A stretch of 64,000 bases of DNA from Cephalopachus bancanus. Its lineage: Eukaryota; Chordata; Mammalia; Primates; Tarsiidae. How positions within the stretch are numbered: position 1 is the first letter of the stretch; each line of letters starts with the position of its first letter. A program made the translations under genes and the position numbers. Where the stretch lies: the NCBI GenBank assembly GCA_027257055.1, contig JAPVLO010000277.1, positions 3,658,001 through 3,722,000 of the forward strand, read 5' to 3'. The notes beneath the pieces are model-generated. The model saw nothing but the letters and a program-made list of their open reading frames with translations. It had not been told where the DNA came from and ran no database searches. Positions 53,195 to 64,000 of this stretch are shown here, piece after piece.

Positions 53195-53850
53195 CTGGGG
53201 TAACATTATCCGTCTAGTTGGTCTACCCTGCTTTTTTCCTCCAAACTGCCCTAGAGTTAATTTTCCTAGAAAATAAATCTGGTACTATCATCTCCTTGCT
53301 TAAAAATCTTCAACACGTGCCGGGCTCGGTGGCTCAGCCTGTAATCCCGCGCCTTTGGGAGGCTGAGGTGAGTGGATTGCCTGAGCCCGTGGGTTCGAGA
53401 CCCGCCTGGGCAACTTGGCGAGACCTCATCTCTACAATAAATTTAAAAAAAAAAAAATCAGCCGGGCATGGTAGCACATGCCTGTAATTCCGGCTACTCG
53501 GAAGGCTGAGGCGGAAGGATCGCTGGAGCCCAGCAGGTCGAGGCTGCGGTGGCCGGGAGCAGCCACTGCACTCCAGTCTGGGCGACCGAGTGAGACTCCA
53601 ACTCAAAAAAAAAAAAAATCTTCAACATAAAGTCTCAGTTCTCTAACATGATAAGTGATAAGTTCCAACTGCCTTTCTGGTTCCTTCCACCCCAGCCTAT
53701 TAAGCCAAAATGTCTCATCCCTAGCTACTTCCTATGCAGCCTGGCTTAATCTCTGCACATACTGATCCCTCCGGCTGTAATTCCTTCCCCCACACCAAAT
53801 TCTGTCCAACTGGCAAGCATCTTTATCCCTCAAGATCAACTTTGAAAGCT
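53195..53850 (+). mobile_element. L2 fragment split by Alu
   Basis: CATCTCCTTGCTTAAAAATC on the left and TTCTGGTTCCTTCCACCCC on the right of the Alu read as one L2. Confidence 0.7.
53319..53613 (+). mobile_element. Alu in L2
   Basis: Duplication AAAAATCTTCAACA at 53302-53315 and 53614-53627. Confidence 0.97.
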
Positions 53851-53984
53851 CAGCTGAGTGCAGTGGTTCATGTCTGTAATCCTAGTGCTTAGGGAAGCAG
53901 AGGCAGGGGGAATCTCTGGAGGCCAGGGGTCAAGACAACATAGCGAGACTTCATCTCTACAAAAATTAAATTACATTTTTTAAA
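53851..53984 (+). mobile_element. Free left Alu monomer (FLAM-like)
   Basis: Single left arm ending TCTCTACAAAAATTAAATTA; no right arm. Confidence 0.85.
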
Positions 53985-54215
53985 AAGAGCTGTTGTGCAA
54001 AGGGTGACAACTATTCTTAATTGGTTCAATTTAAAAAAACAATTTTACACATATACACATACATAATGGAAGAGAATGGTAAATAAGGAATGTAGCAAAA
54101 TGTTAAAAATGGGTGAATCTGGGTAAGAATAATTTAAAGCTTACAAAAAAGTTGCAAACACTATATAATTCTTGCAACTTTTCTGAAAGTTTGAAAATAT
54201 TTCAAAAAAAAGAAA
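53985..54215 (+). mobile_element. L1 3' terminus fragment
   Basis: GTGAATCTGGGTAAGAATAA through TTGAAAATATTTCAAAAAA resembles an old L1 end with a degenerate tail. Confidence 0.5.
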
Positions 54216-54304
54216 GAAAAGAAAAAAGTATGATGTACTCTCACCATGGGAAAACAATCAAACATTTTGCCAAACTACTGACCTATGTTTTAAAAATGTC
54301 AGTG

Positions 54305-54450
54305 TCATGAAAAAAGGGAAGAAAGAAGAAAGGAAGAAAAAAAAGGGAGAGAGGGAGGAGGGAAGTGGGAATGGGGAGAAGGAAAGGAATAGTGGGAAAA
54401 AGGGAAACTGACGAAATGTTCAGGATGAGAGAAGAAGAAAGAAACATAAC
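54305..54450 (+). repeat. Polypurine tract
   Basis: About 110 bases of nearly pure A/G (54308-54411) continue as A/G-rich sequence to 54450. Confidence 0.95.
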
Positions 54451-54513
54451 AACTAAACGCGATGTGTGAGCCTGGACTGGGTGTTAAATTGGGGGGAAAT
54501 TGTTTTAAAGAAA

Positions 54514-54801
54514 ATTTTTTTTTTTTTTGAGTTGGAGTCTCACTCCGTCGCCCAGACTGGGGTGCAGTGGCCGCTCCCGGCCACCGCAGCCTCGACCTGC
54601 TGGGCTCCGGCGATCCTTCCGCCTCAGCCTTCCAAGTAGCCGGAATTACAGGCATGCTCTACCACGCCCGGTTGATTTTTTGATTTATTGTAGAGATGAG
54701 GTCTCGCTGCCCAGGCGGGTCTCGAACCCTCGGGCTCAGGCAATCCACTCACCTCAGCCTCCCAAAGGCGCGGGATTACAGGCTGAGCCACCAAGCCCGG
54801 C
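54514..54801 (-). mobile_element. Young Alu
   Basis: 5-base deletion and TTCCGGC type; flanks TTAAAGAAAATT / TTAAAGCACATT. Confidence 0.96.
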
Positions 54802-54861
54802 TTAAAGCACATTATTAAAACAACTGGTGAAATTTAATGATGGATTCACTATAATTTTATA

Positions 54862-55160
54862 TATTTTTTTTTTTTTTTTTTTTTTTTGAGTTGGAGTCTC
54901 ACTCGGTCGCCCAGACTGGAGTGCAGTGGCCACTTCTGGCCACCGCAGCCTCGACCTGCTGGGCTCCGGCGATCCTGCCGCCTCAGCCTTCCGAGTAGCT
55001 GGAATTACAGGCATACGCTACCACGCCCGGCTGATTTTTTGATTTATTGTAGAGATGAGGTCTCGCTGCCCAGGCAGGTCTCGAACCCGCGGGCTCAGGC
55101 AATCCACTCACCTCAGCCTCCCAAAGGCGCGGGATTACAGGCTGAGCCACCAAGCCCGGC
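54862..55160 (-). mobile_element. Young Alu
   Basis: Exact duplication TAATTTTATA at 54852-54861 and 55161-55170; about 24-base T run. Confidence 0.97.
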
Positions 55161-55354
55161 TAATTTTATAATTTTATAACAATATTAAATTTTCTAAATT
55201 AAAAATTACATTGTGGTTATATAAGAGAATGTCCTGTGCCTAAAAAAATTATGCTAAAATGTTTAAGGGCAAAGGATCACGATGTCTGCAACTTAAAAAT
55301 GTTTCAGATAAATAAATAAATTGTGTGTCTAGAGAGAAAAAGAAAATATAACAA

Positions 55355-55648
55355 GGCCAGGCTCAGTGGCTCAGCCTGTAATCCCGCGCTTTGGGAGGCC
55401 GAGGTGAGTGGATTGCCTGAGCCCGCGGGTTCGAGACCCGCCTGGGCAACTTGGCGAGACCTCGTCTCTACAATAAATCAAAAATCAGCCGGGCATGGTA
55501 GCACGCGCCTGTAGTTCCAGCGACTTGGAAGGCTGAGGCGGAAGGATCGCCGGAGCCCAGCAGGTCGAGGCTGCGGTGGCCGGGAGCAGCCACTGCACTC
55601 CAGTCTGGGCGACAGAGTGAGACTCCAACTCAAAAAAAAAAAAAAAAA
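55355..55648 (+). mobile_element. Alu
   Basis: GGCCAGGCTCAG start, GCGGGTTCGAGACCCGC stem-loop, long tail. Confidence 0.96.
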
Positions 55649-55919
55649 GAAGAAGCTATCTCATATATGAAACCTTTTCCCAGTCTCTCAGATAAAAGTA
55701 ATGTTTTTAGTTTTAACAACAACAAAAAAAAAATGATAAAAGATACTGAAGATGACACAAATAAATGGAAAGGGATCATGGAATGGAAGAATTAATATTG
55801 TTAAAATAGACTTACTACCCAAAGTAATCTACAGATTCAAAGCAATCCCTATCAAAATTCCCACAATATTTTTTCACAGAAATAGAAAATACAACCCTAA
55901 AATTCATACAGAAACACAA

Positions 55920-55993
55920 AAGGGGCAACCCCTTCAGGTCCCCTTCCACTGTGGGAGCTTTTTTGTCTTCTCAATAAGTCCTGCTTTAAACAG

Positions 55994-55996
<3 letters not shown>
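55920..55996 (+). repeat. Short LTR-end-like insert in L1
   Basis: Between L1 sequences ending AAACACAAAAGGGGC and resuming CTCAAATAGCCAAAGC lies CCTTCAGGTCCCCTTCC, then TCTCAATAAGTCCTGC. This resembles the R/U5 end of a gammaretrovirus-like LTR with a degenerate AATAAA. It runs straight into a CA repeat. Confidence 0.45.

Positions 55997-56035
<39 letters not shown>
55997..56035 (+). repeat. (CA)n microsatellite
   Basis: About 19 CA units, with one TA interruption at its left end. Confidence 0.97.
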
Positions 56036-56037
<2 letters not shown>

Positions 56038-56274
56038 TCTCAAATAGCCAAAGCAATCTTAAACAAAAGGAACAAACCTAGAGGCATCACACAACCTGAT
56101 TTCAAAATATACTACAAAATTACAGCAGTCAAAACAGCATGGAACTGGTATAAAAACAGACATATAGATCAATGGAACAGAACAAAAAATCCCTGAAATA
56201 AATCTACACATTTACAGTCAATTGATTTTCAAGAAAGTTACCAAGAATATACAAAAGACAGTCTTTTCAATAAA

Positions 56275-56751
56275 TTGTATTGGGAAAACTGGATATCCAC
56301 ATACAGAATAAGGAAAATAGACCCTTATCTCACACCATATAAGAAAATCAACTCAAAGTGGAATACAGACTTAAAGTCTGAAACTGTAAAACTACTAGAA
56401 GAAAACATGGGAGAAAATTCTTGGCACTGGTCTGGACAATCCTTTTTTGATATGACCCCAAAAGTACAGGCAACAAAAGCAAAAATAGGCAAATGGGACT
56501 GCATCAAACTAAAAAGCTTCTTACAGCAATGGAAACAATCAACAAAGAGACAATCTACAGAAAGGAAGAAAATATTTATAAACCATACATCTGACGAGTT
56601 AATATCAAAACTATGTAAGAACAACAACTCAAATAGCAAGAAAACAAATAATCCAATTAAAAAACGGGTAAAGGACCTAAGCAGACATTTCTCAGAAATC
56701 ATATACACATGGCCAATAGGCATACCAAAAAATGATCAACATCTCTATTAA
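56275..56751 (+). pseudogene. L1 ORF2 C-terminal fragment
   Basis: A 158-codon frame includes YWENWISTYRI, then SKWNTDLKSETVKLLEENMG, then WDCIKLKSFL and KRVKDLSRHFSE. This is the typical C-terminal end of L1 ORF2 protein, beyond the reverse transcriptase. The surrounding L1 has stops and inserts, so it is a dead fragment. Confidence 0.9.
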
Positions 56752-56944
56752 TCAGGGAAATGAAAAAAAAGTCACAGTGAGATATTACCTCACATCTGCT
56801 AGAATAGTCATTATCAAAAAGATAAAAGACAACATGTTGGTAAGGATGAAGAGAAAAGGGAGCCCTTGAACGCTGTTGATGGGAATGTAAATTGGTACAA
56901 CCATTATGGAAAACAGTATGGAGGGTCTTTTAAAATTAAAAATA

Positions 56945-57238
56945 GGCCAGACTTGGTGGCTCAGCCTGTAATCCCAGCACTTTGGGAGGCTGAGGCGAGT
57001 GGATTGCCTGAGCCCGCAGGTTTGAGACCAGCCTGGGCAACTTGGTGAGACCTCGTCTCTACAATAAATCAAAAATTAGCCAGGCATAGTAGCGCACACC
57101 TGTAGTCCCAGTTACTTAGAATACTGAGACGGCAGGATCGCCAGAGCCAAGCCGGTTGACTCTGGGGTGGCCATGAGCATGCCACTGCACTCCAGCCTGG
57201 GTGACAGAGTGAGACGCCAACTCAAAAAAAAAAAAAAA
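56945..57238 (+). mobile_element. Alu in L1
   Basis: Flanks TTAAAAATA (56935-56943 and 57242-57250). Confidence 0.94.
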
Positions 57239-57257
57239 TATATTAAAAATATAACTA

Positions 57258-57446
57258 CCGGGAGGCTGAGGTGAGTGGATTGCCTGAGCCTGCGGGTTCG
57301 AGACCTGCCTGGGCAGGCGAGACCTCATCTCTACAATAAATCAAAAAATTAGCCAGGCGTGGTAGCGCACGCCTGTAATTCTGGCTACTCGGAAGGCTGA
57401 GGTGGAAGGATCGCCAGAGCCCAGGTCGAGGCTGCGGTGGCCGGGT
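57258..57446 (+). mobile_element. Alu fragment lacking both ends
   Basis: Starts at CGGGAGGCTGAGGTGAG and stops at GTGGCCGGG, no tail; right border is the palindrome at 57444. Confidence 0.93.
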
Positions 57447-57469
57447 AGTTATATATATATATAACTACC
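57444..57469. repeat. Perfect 26-base palindrome
   Basis: GGTAGTTAT is followed by an (AT)n centre and ATAACTACC. It sits at the right end of an Alu fragment, and the right half is the resumed L1 sequence. Confidence 0.97.
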
Positions 57470-57630
57470 ATATGATCCAGCAATTCCTTTTGTATATCCA
57501 AAAGAAATTGAATTCGTTTGTTGAAGAGATATCTGCACTCTCATGTTCCTTGCAGTATTATTCACAATAGCTAAGACAGGGAATCAACGTAAGTGTCCAT
57601 TCATTGATGAATGGATAAAGAAAATGTGAT

Positions 57631-57888
57631 CTGGGCACGGAGGTAGAGGCGAGAGGACTGCCTGAGCCCAAGGGTTTGAGATCAGCCTGGGCAACATGGC
57701 GAGGCCTCTTCCACACAGTACATCAAAAAATTAGCTGGATATGGTGGCACACCCCTGTGGTTCCAGATACTTAGAAGGCTGAAGTGGAAGGATGGCCTGA
57801 GCCCAGCAGGCCAAGGCTGCTGTAGCTGTGAGCATGCCACTGCACTTCAGCCTGGGTGACAAAGCGAGACTCTGACTCAAAAAAAAAA
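57631..57888 (+). mobile_element. Alu with left-arm deletion, in L1
   Basis: CTGGGCACGG joins AGGTAGAGGCGAGAGG; normal right arm and tail. Confidence 0.92.
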
Positions 57889-57889
57889 G

Positions 57890-57890
57890 G

Positions 57891-57921
<31 letters not shown>

Positions 57922-57922
57922 A
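57890..57922 (+). repeat. (TA)n(CA)n microsatellite
   Basis: Compound repeat growing from the A-tail of the Alu at 57631-57888: about ten AT units followed by about six CA units. Confidence 0.95.
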
Positions 57923-58675
57923 TGGAATACTATTCAGCCTTAAAAAAAGGAGAAAGTCCTGTCATTTGCAGCAACATAGAGGCACCTGGAGAACCTGTGC
58001 TCTGGGAAATAAGTCAATTACAGAAAGACAAATACTGTATGATCTCACTTAAATGTGGAATCTAAATCAGTCAAGCTCACAAAAGCAGAGAGCAGAATAG
58101 TGGTTGCAGGGGCTGGGGGGAGGGGCGATGTTGGCCAAAGGGTTCAAAGTTGTAGTTAGAAAGGACGGATGAGTTCCGCAAATACACTGCAGGGCATAGT
58201 GGCTAGAGTTAAAAATGTATTGCAACCTTGAAAACTGCGAAGAAGATAGACGTTAAATGTTCTCACCACACACAAAAAATAAGTATGTGAGGTTATAGAT
58301 TTGTTAATTAGTTTGATTTAATAACTTCATAATGTGTATGTAGATCAAAGCATCACACTGTACACTATAAATATACACAATTCTTATTCGTCAATTATGG
58401 CTTAAGAAAGCTGGGAAAGAGAGAAAAGAAGGAATGGGAGAAAGTGACACTTCTCTGGGTATGGCTTTTAAGCAGTTCCGACTTTAGAAATTACATTCAT
58501 ATTTCAAATAGTGAGAAAACCGGAAACAATACTAGAGTATTGTTTCCAGTACTTAGTAGGAAACCTCTAAAATGGAATACAAACAGAAACAAATGAACCC
58601 AACTACATTTTTTTACATTGAGGTAAAATATACATAATTAACCATCTTTACCATTTTTATCACCCAACTGCAGCT

Positions 58676-58893
58676 TTTTTTCTTTTTTGAGTTGGGGTCT
58701 TACTCTGCTGCCCAAGCTGGAGTGCCATGGCACACTCACAGCCACCCCAGCATCAATATGCTGGGCTCCAGCGATCCTTCTGCCTCAGCCTTCCAAGTAG
58801 CCGAAACTACAGGTGTATACTACCACACTCAGCTAATTTTTTATTTATTGTAGAGACACATGCTGGGATTACAGGCTGAGCACTGAGCCCGGC
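58676..58893 (-). mobile_element. Alu with left-arm deletion
   Basis: GTAGAGACACA joins TGCTGGGATTACAGG, losing about 70 bases. Confidence 0.93.
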
Positions 58894-58980
58894 CCCAAGC
58901 AACTTTTGTACACAATATTTTGACTATGTACTCTTTACCTAATATCAAAAAGAGCAAATATTAAATTCTAGCTTTCTAAA

Positions 58981-59255
58981 CTCAAGCCTGTAATCCTAGC
59001 CCTCTGGGAGGCCAAGGTGAGTGAATTGCCTGAGCCTGTAGGTTCAAGACCAGCCCGGGCAACTTGGTGAGACCTCGTCTCTACAATAAATCAAAAATTA
59101 GCTGGGCGTGGTAGTGCATGCCTGTAGTTCCAGCTACTTGGAAGGCTGAGGCAGAAGGATCACCTGAGCCCAGCAGGTCGAGGCTGAGGTGGCCGTGAGC
59201 ATGCCACTGTACGCCAGCCTGGGCATCGGAGTGAGACTCCAACTCAAAAAAAAAA
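58981..59255 (+). mobile_element. Alu missing its first ~15 bases
   Basis: Begins CTCAAGCCTGTAATCC, otherwise a full dimer with tail. Confidence 0.92.
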
Positions 59256-59259
59256 AGCA

Positions 59260-59944
59260 AAATTGCCTTGTCTAAACTGCTGTAAAAGTTTCCATTTTTA
59301 CTATAAAATGCCCAGATTGGGTTGTAATTATTGGTTAAACATTTGTCTTATTCTATTAGGTTGAGAGCTTCTTGAGGCAAGAACATAAATTGCCTTTTTT
59401 GAGTTGAATAATGGGAGGAGTATTCTAATTTAGTGCAATTTTATGCTGCTGATGTGCTGTTATTGAAATACTTTTATGCTACAATTTGGGTTCATAGTAA
59501 AACATGTCTGGACATTCTTAATATGGGGACCAGAGTAGAAAATGAACCTTTGGTTTGGGGCTTAACATATTGCTGGCATTATTTTCGTCAATGTATACCA
59601 TTCTGTCCCTTTCTGAAACCTTCTGCAGGCAAAGCTGGAAAGCCTACCATTGGTCCCAGGCAGATTCACAAAGGAGTTGTAGTTGGGATGAGGGAGAGGT
59701 CTGATGAAATTTGGCACCTTGTTGCCTTGTTGCCTGGGTCTAACCCCCTGGTATTTCTGTCTTACCACTTCCAACACACATACAGCAAGAGAACAGCCTA
59801 GGTTGGCCAGAGGCTTGATCATGACACCTATAAGTTAAGAGAGCAATCAGTGGGAAAATATAGGAAAAAAAGCATGTTCTTCCCATGCTTTATTTGATCA
59901 AGAATCTAGGAAACTTTCTTCTGTAGTACTGAAGAGACAATGCC
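59260..59944. other. Unique flanking sequence
   Basis: A 122-codon plus-strand frame (59433-59801) and an overlapping 86-codon minus frame have no features I recognise; I see no gene. Confidence 0.5.
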
Positions 59945-60683
59945 TACCTTAGTCCATTTTGTGCTGCTATAAAGGAATACCTGAGGCTGAGTAATTTTTT
60001 TTTAAAGAGATTTATTTGGCTTACAATCCTGCAGACTGTGCAAGAAGCATGGCCCTGGCTTCTGCTTCTGGCACAAACCTCAGGCTGTTTCCACTCATGG
60101 TAGAAGGCAAAAGGGAGGCCAGGCATGGTGGCTTAAGCCTATAATCCCGGCACTTTGGGAGGCCAAGGTGAGGGGATTGCCTGAGCCCACAGGTTCGAGA
60201 ACAGCCCAGGAAACTTGGCAAGACCTCTTCTCTACAATAAATCAAAAAATTAGCCGGGCATGGTAGTGTGCACCTGTAGTTCCAGCTACTTGGAAGGCTG
60301 AGGAGGAAGGATAGCCTGAGCCCAGCAAGTCGAGGCTACAGTGGCTTGAGCATGCCACTGCACTCTAGCCTGGGCGACAGGGTGAGACTCCAGCTCAAAA
60401 AAAAAAAAGAGAGAGAAGGCAAAAGGGTGACAGTGTGTGCAGAGATCATATGGCAAGAGAGGAAGCAGCGGGTGGGGGGGCAGTAAGTGCCAGGCTCTTA
60501 TTAACAACCAGAAATCTAGGGAACTAATAGAGTGAGAACTTACACTCTTCCCCAGAATCATTAGTCTATTCTTGAGGGACCTGCACCATGACCCAAACAT
60601 CTCCATTAGGCCCCATCTCCACACAGGGGATCCAATTTCAACGAGGTTTACAGGAAACAAACATCAAGACCACATCAGCATCC
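59945..60683 (-). mobile_element. MST-type MaLR LTR, interrupted by Alu
   Basis: In antisense it reads CTTAGTCCATTTTGTGCTGC, then TTTATTTGGCTTACAATCC, then AGAGATCATATGGCAAGAG, ending ACATCAAGACCACATCA, as MSTA/MSTB LTRs do. An Alu with exact duplications splits it. Old remnant; no genes. Confidence 0.85.
60116..60413 (+). mobile_element. Alu in MST LTR
   Basis: Exact duplication AGAAGGCAAAAGGG at 60102-60115 and 60414-60427. Confidence 0.97.
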
Positions 60684-61920
60684 ATCCTTCTCTCTGCCCA
60701 GTCCTCACAGAAGAAAAAATTATGTATATGATTGATAAGACTAGATCCAGGGCCTCTGCACCCTCACTGCAAAGACTCCCTCTGAGTTCCTCTTTCAGAG
60801 ACATCAGCCCATAGGCCATATGCATCCTTCTCTCCTTCATGCAGTAGTGGACATAACCATTTCGGGTGACTTTGCTTACGTCTGGGGGCAGGTTCTATCC
60901 TTGGAGAAAGAAACGAGAAGCCTATCTTGGCCTCAAGTCCAAGTCACATTCTCCAGACAAGGTTTCAGAGCAATAAAGCTGATATTTTAATCCCAGTCTG
61001 AGTCCTCTGACTGTACCACTAGGCTCAGGACTCAAAAAAGAGAGAAGGCAGATGAAGGACCTCTCAGAATCCCAACAGTATTTTACTAATCCTTGGATCC
61101 CAGTGCCTCTCCTGGTGCTTTTTCTATTACAAGCCCTCGATAGATTTTTGTTGTCTTAAACTCAGAGTGTGTAGCACACAGGCATACAGCTGCTCTCAAC
61201 TATTATTGGGGTGTTTTTTGGAGTGTTTTTTTGTCGTAACTGTACAAAGCAATTTTTGAAGCTTTTCTCGTTTGTCAGAAGGCTCTGAGGCTATGAGAAG
61301 GAAAGGCTTTAGCGAGCAGAGGAGAGAGCTGTGTCTTTGTGCTTCACCATGATTGCAATGCCAGGGAGTGATATCCCAGGGGAGCTGTCAAACAGCTTGA
61401 CAGCAATTCTAGCGAGAAGTGGAGGAAACATAATTTTAGCAATAACGATCATACGTTTTTTGAAATTTCCCTTTATCCACGAAATGCCGTGTGTTGCTGA
61501 AAACCTGCTCATTACTGCTCACTCGTCTGTAGCAAGTCATCCCCTTTTGTGTCTGTACAGGGGAGTTACAGCACTGGGAACATTTTGGCAGAGACACAAA
61601 GGCTCCTAGGCACAGTGGGAGAGTCAGAAAGGTAAAAGTAAATAGCAGCTCCAAAGAGCTAGGAGATTTTTTAAAATATTAAAAGAAGCGGAAGTGACGA
61701 GAAATTGCTTTACCAAAAGGGGCTTTGGATTTTTAGAAGTAGGCACCGTAGCCTTTCAATATTTTTTCCATGACCATCTTCAGTGCCTTCATCTTTCTTT
61801 TTGCACCATTCCTTTCATCTCCTCCCTGAGATTCCTTCGTTAATTGTCCCTTTTATCTCCAAGATGTTCACTTTTTCCCTGTCTCCACTACCTTCTTCAC
61901 CTCAGCCTATAAACATGTAC
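60684..61920. other. Unique flanking sequence
   Basis: No gene or confident repeat seen; overlapping short frames around 61310-61650 are on both strands and unrecognised. Confidence 0.5.
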
Positions 61921-61923
61921 AAG

Positions 61924-62291
<368 letters not shown>

Positions 62292-62317
62292 TCACAACTG
62301 AGGGACGATCCTATCCC

Positions 62318-62502
62318 AATGCTCCCCAAAGTGTGGTCTGCAAACCAGCAGCATCAGCACTACATGGGAGTAATATGTGGAGAGCGATCTCAGGCCCACT
62401 CAGACCTACTGAATCCAAAACTCTGTGAGTGGGGGCCCAAGAATCTGTTTTAGCATGCTCTCGGGTGATTCTTAGGCAAGCTGGAGGCTGAGAAGCACTG
62501 CC
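62318..62502. mobile_element. MER5A-type hAT remnant
   Basis: CCCCAAAGTGTGGTCTGC, CAGCAGCATCAGCACTACAT and TGAGAAGCACTGCC are the MER5A ends and body. Confidence 0.88.
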
Positions 62503-62759
62503 TCTACTTCAACTCTCTGCTCCTTCCCCACCTGGGCCTGTCTTCCTCTGTCCCTTCACAGTTGCATTCCCCAGGGCTCTGTCCTAGGTCTTGGCTTTCA
62601 TCGCACTATATCATTGGCTTAAGTGAGGTCAGCCACCCAAAGGCTGATTTGGTTATTTGGTTGTTTTAACACAGGTTTATACCAGCGATTCTCAAATTTT
62701 TGGCCCCAACCCTGGCCTCTTCTCCAAGCTCCCAGAATGTCCAGTTGCATTTGTTGACA

Positions 62760-63390
62760 AAAAGATGCCAAACTGCATAAAATATTTTAAGATGGTTTAT
62801 TCTGAGCCAAACTTTAGGACCTAGACATGTGGCATATGTCCCCAGGAGGTCCTGAAAACATGTGCCCATCATGGTTGAATGGTAGCTTGGTTATATACAA
62901 TTTTAAGGTGGTAGGAGTTACAAAAACCATAAATCAATGTAAGTGAGATTTTCATTGGTTCAGCCCGGGAAGCAGGATATATCCAAGCAGGGACTTGCAG
63001 GTTGTAGGTGGATCTAAGGATTTCTTGACTGGCAATTTGTAGTTCCTATCTAAGGAATTTTGGAAATAGGTAGAGGAGATGTTTTATTGAGATAAGAGGG
63101 CAGAAACACTCCCAGTTTGTTGATACATAAATGAAGTCCTATATGCGGCCAACTTCAAAGAGAATAGATAAGTATTTATAAGGTTCCCAGAGTTTGAGAG
63201 ACAGCTTTGCAGGGTCATAAAATACTTTCATTTCTTTATTTGTTGTACAATGTTATGCCAGAGTCAGGATGGTAAACAAACTTCACTATGAGGGTAATAA
63301 ACTCCATCTGCTGAGTCCTTATCAGGCTTGACTCCCTGGGCCTCTTAGGCATTTGGATAGGAGAAAAAAGGTCAGAGTTTAGTCCTCACT
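62760..63390. repeat. Probable ancient ERV-related remnant, not firmly identified
   Basis: The stretch with GGTTTATTCTGAGCCAAACT and CAGGAGGTCCTGAAAACATG resembles a widespread MaLR/ERVL-associated repeat that I remember, but I cannot name it securely. No open frame of note. Confidence 0.4.
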
Positions 63391-64000
63391 TTCTGGACCT
63401 TTCTACCAAACTGTTGCACAGTTTTCTAAACTCAGTGTGTCTAAAACCAATTCAACATCTGCTCAATCTACTCTGCATCCATATCTACAACTGGGGTTCT
63501 GTGACAGCACTGCCACCCCAAGATCCAATTACTCCCATCGTGTCCAGGTTTCCCAGTTCAGTGCCTGCAGTTCCCACGGTGAGGTCTGGCCTACAGACAG
63601 AAGGCATCACAGAGCTCTTTCAGGTGTCAGGGTTCCCCCTCACACATTTATTTCTCACAGTACTGGTGAAAGTTATGTCTTCTGGTCCCTCCCAGCGAGG
63701 GTGAGCAGGTCTCAGATGACAATTGCACTCTTAACATTCCAACCTCCCTAAGCCTCTGAATCCCGTCCTCTGCAGTGAACCCAGGCAGTTCCAGCATTTC
63801 CAATTCACTAACGGTGGGCCACCTCTGGGTCCATGTTTCAGCCAACCAATCAAGCAGTTAGAGCCCTTTCTAACTCTCCAAGCTGCAACATAAATGCAGG
63901 TCCTCTGCTTAGTGAGCCCATGTCAAAACATTCAGCCATCCGATTTTATGTTCCTTCTACCGTCAACCCACACCCTTAGTATCCATTCCCATACATGTTT
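63391..64000. other. Unique or unidentified sequence at right edge
   Basis: Pyrimidine-rich; overlapping frames at 63414-63751 are unrecognised. I see no gene. Confidence 0.4.

Larger units (their letters stand above)
55735..58430 (+). mobile_element. L1 3' part (ORF2 end and 3' UTR) with several inserts
   Basis: It starts in ORF2 sequence (ATTCAAAGCAATCCCTATCA) and runs through the 3' UTR to about 58430. It is interrupted by a short LTR-like piece plus CA repeat (55920-56035) and three Alus or Alu fragments (56945-57238, 57258-57446, 57631-57888). It is an old mammalian-wide L1M type by gestalt. Confidence 0.85.

Noticed and set aside
59433..59801. 122-codon frame in unique sequence
   Set aside because: No family features, an overlapping frame on the other strand, and no splice or promoter context.

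Overview
This is mammalian, and more precisely primate, nuclear DNA. It is dominated by dimeric 7SL-derived Alu SINEs, with L1, L2, MIR, MER and MaLR remnants between them. The Alus are not the usual anthropoid S or Y types. Nearly all share a middle linker reading CTACAATAAATCAAAAA and a 3' end GAGACTCCAACTC. Their right arm reads AGCAGGTCGAGGCTGCGGTGG, and the younger copies have a changed left arm. This looks like a lineage-specific Alu radiation outside monkeys and apes. My best guess is a tarsier, from recall of lineages rather than from any search.

The only protein gene I can support is EXTL3 (exostosin-like glycosyltransferase 3), on the minus strand. The large coding exon is at 21534-18907 and holds part of the 5' leader plus codons 1-716. 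The next coding exon is at 4711-4584 (residues 717-758 plus two bases of the next codon) and carries the DDD metal-binding motif. The remaining C-terminal exons must lie left of base 1. A strong CpG island at about 37.65-39.05 kb, with a splice donor on the minus strand at 38561, is the likely promoter and non-coding first exon. Bases 1 to about 38.7 kb are therefore EXTL3 exons and introns. From 39 to 64 kb no gene is recognised; this is upstream intergenic sequence or a possible divergent non-coding transcript.

Layout: 1-4.6 kb, intron with L1, Alu and MIR; 4.58-4.71 kb, exon 4; 4.7-18.9 kb, intron with Alu, MER5, MER20, L2 and L1; 18.9-21.5 kb, exon 3; 21.5-37.6 kb, 5' intron(s) with Alu, L1, L2, MER1-type hAT and two deleted mariners; 37.6-39 kb, CpG island; 39-64 kb, Alu-rich flank with two more mariner copies, an MLT1-like and an MST LTR, a long L1 3' part and a paired unidentified repeat.

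The most unusual signals are these. The young Alus have both RNA polymerase III promoter boxes remodelled toward tRNA form, including a perfect T-arm-like stem-loop. One Alu sits 14 bases past the 5' splice site of EXTL3 exon 4. A near-perfect hairpin with about 50-base arms lies in the intron just after exon 3. A small family of mariner elements has different internal deletions. An unidentified repeat is present twice, 2.1 kb apart. Several Alu insertions have odd structures: a trimer, a fragment about 60 bases long with target duplications, and a fragment closed by a snap-back palindrome.
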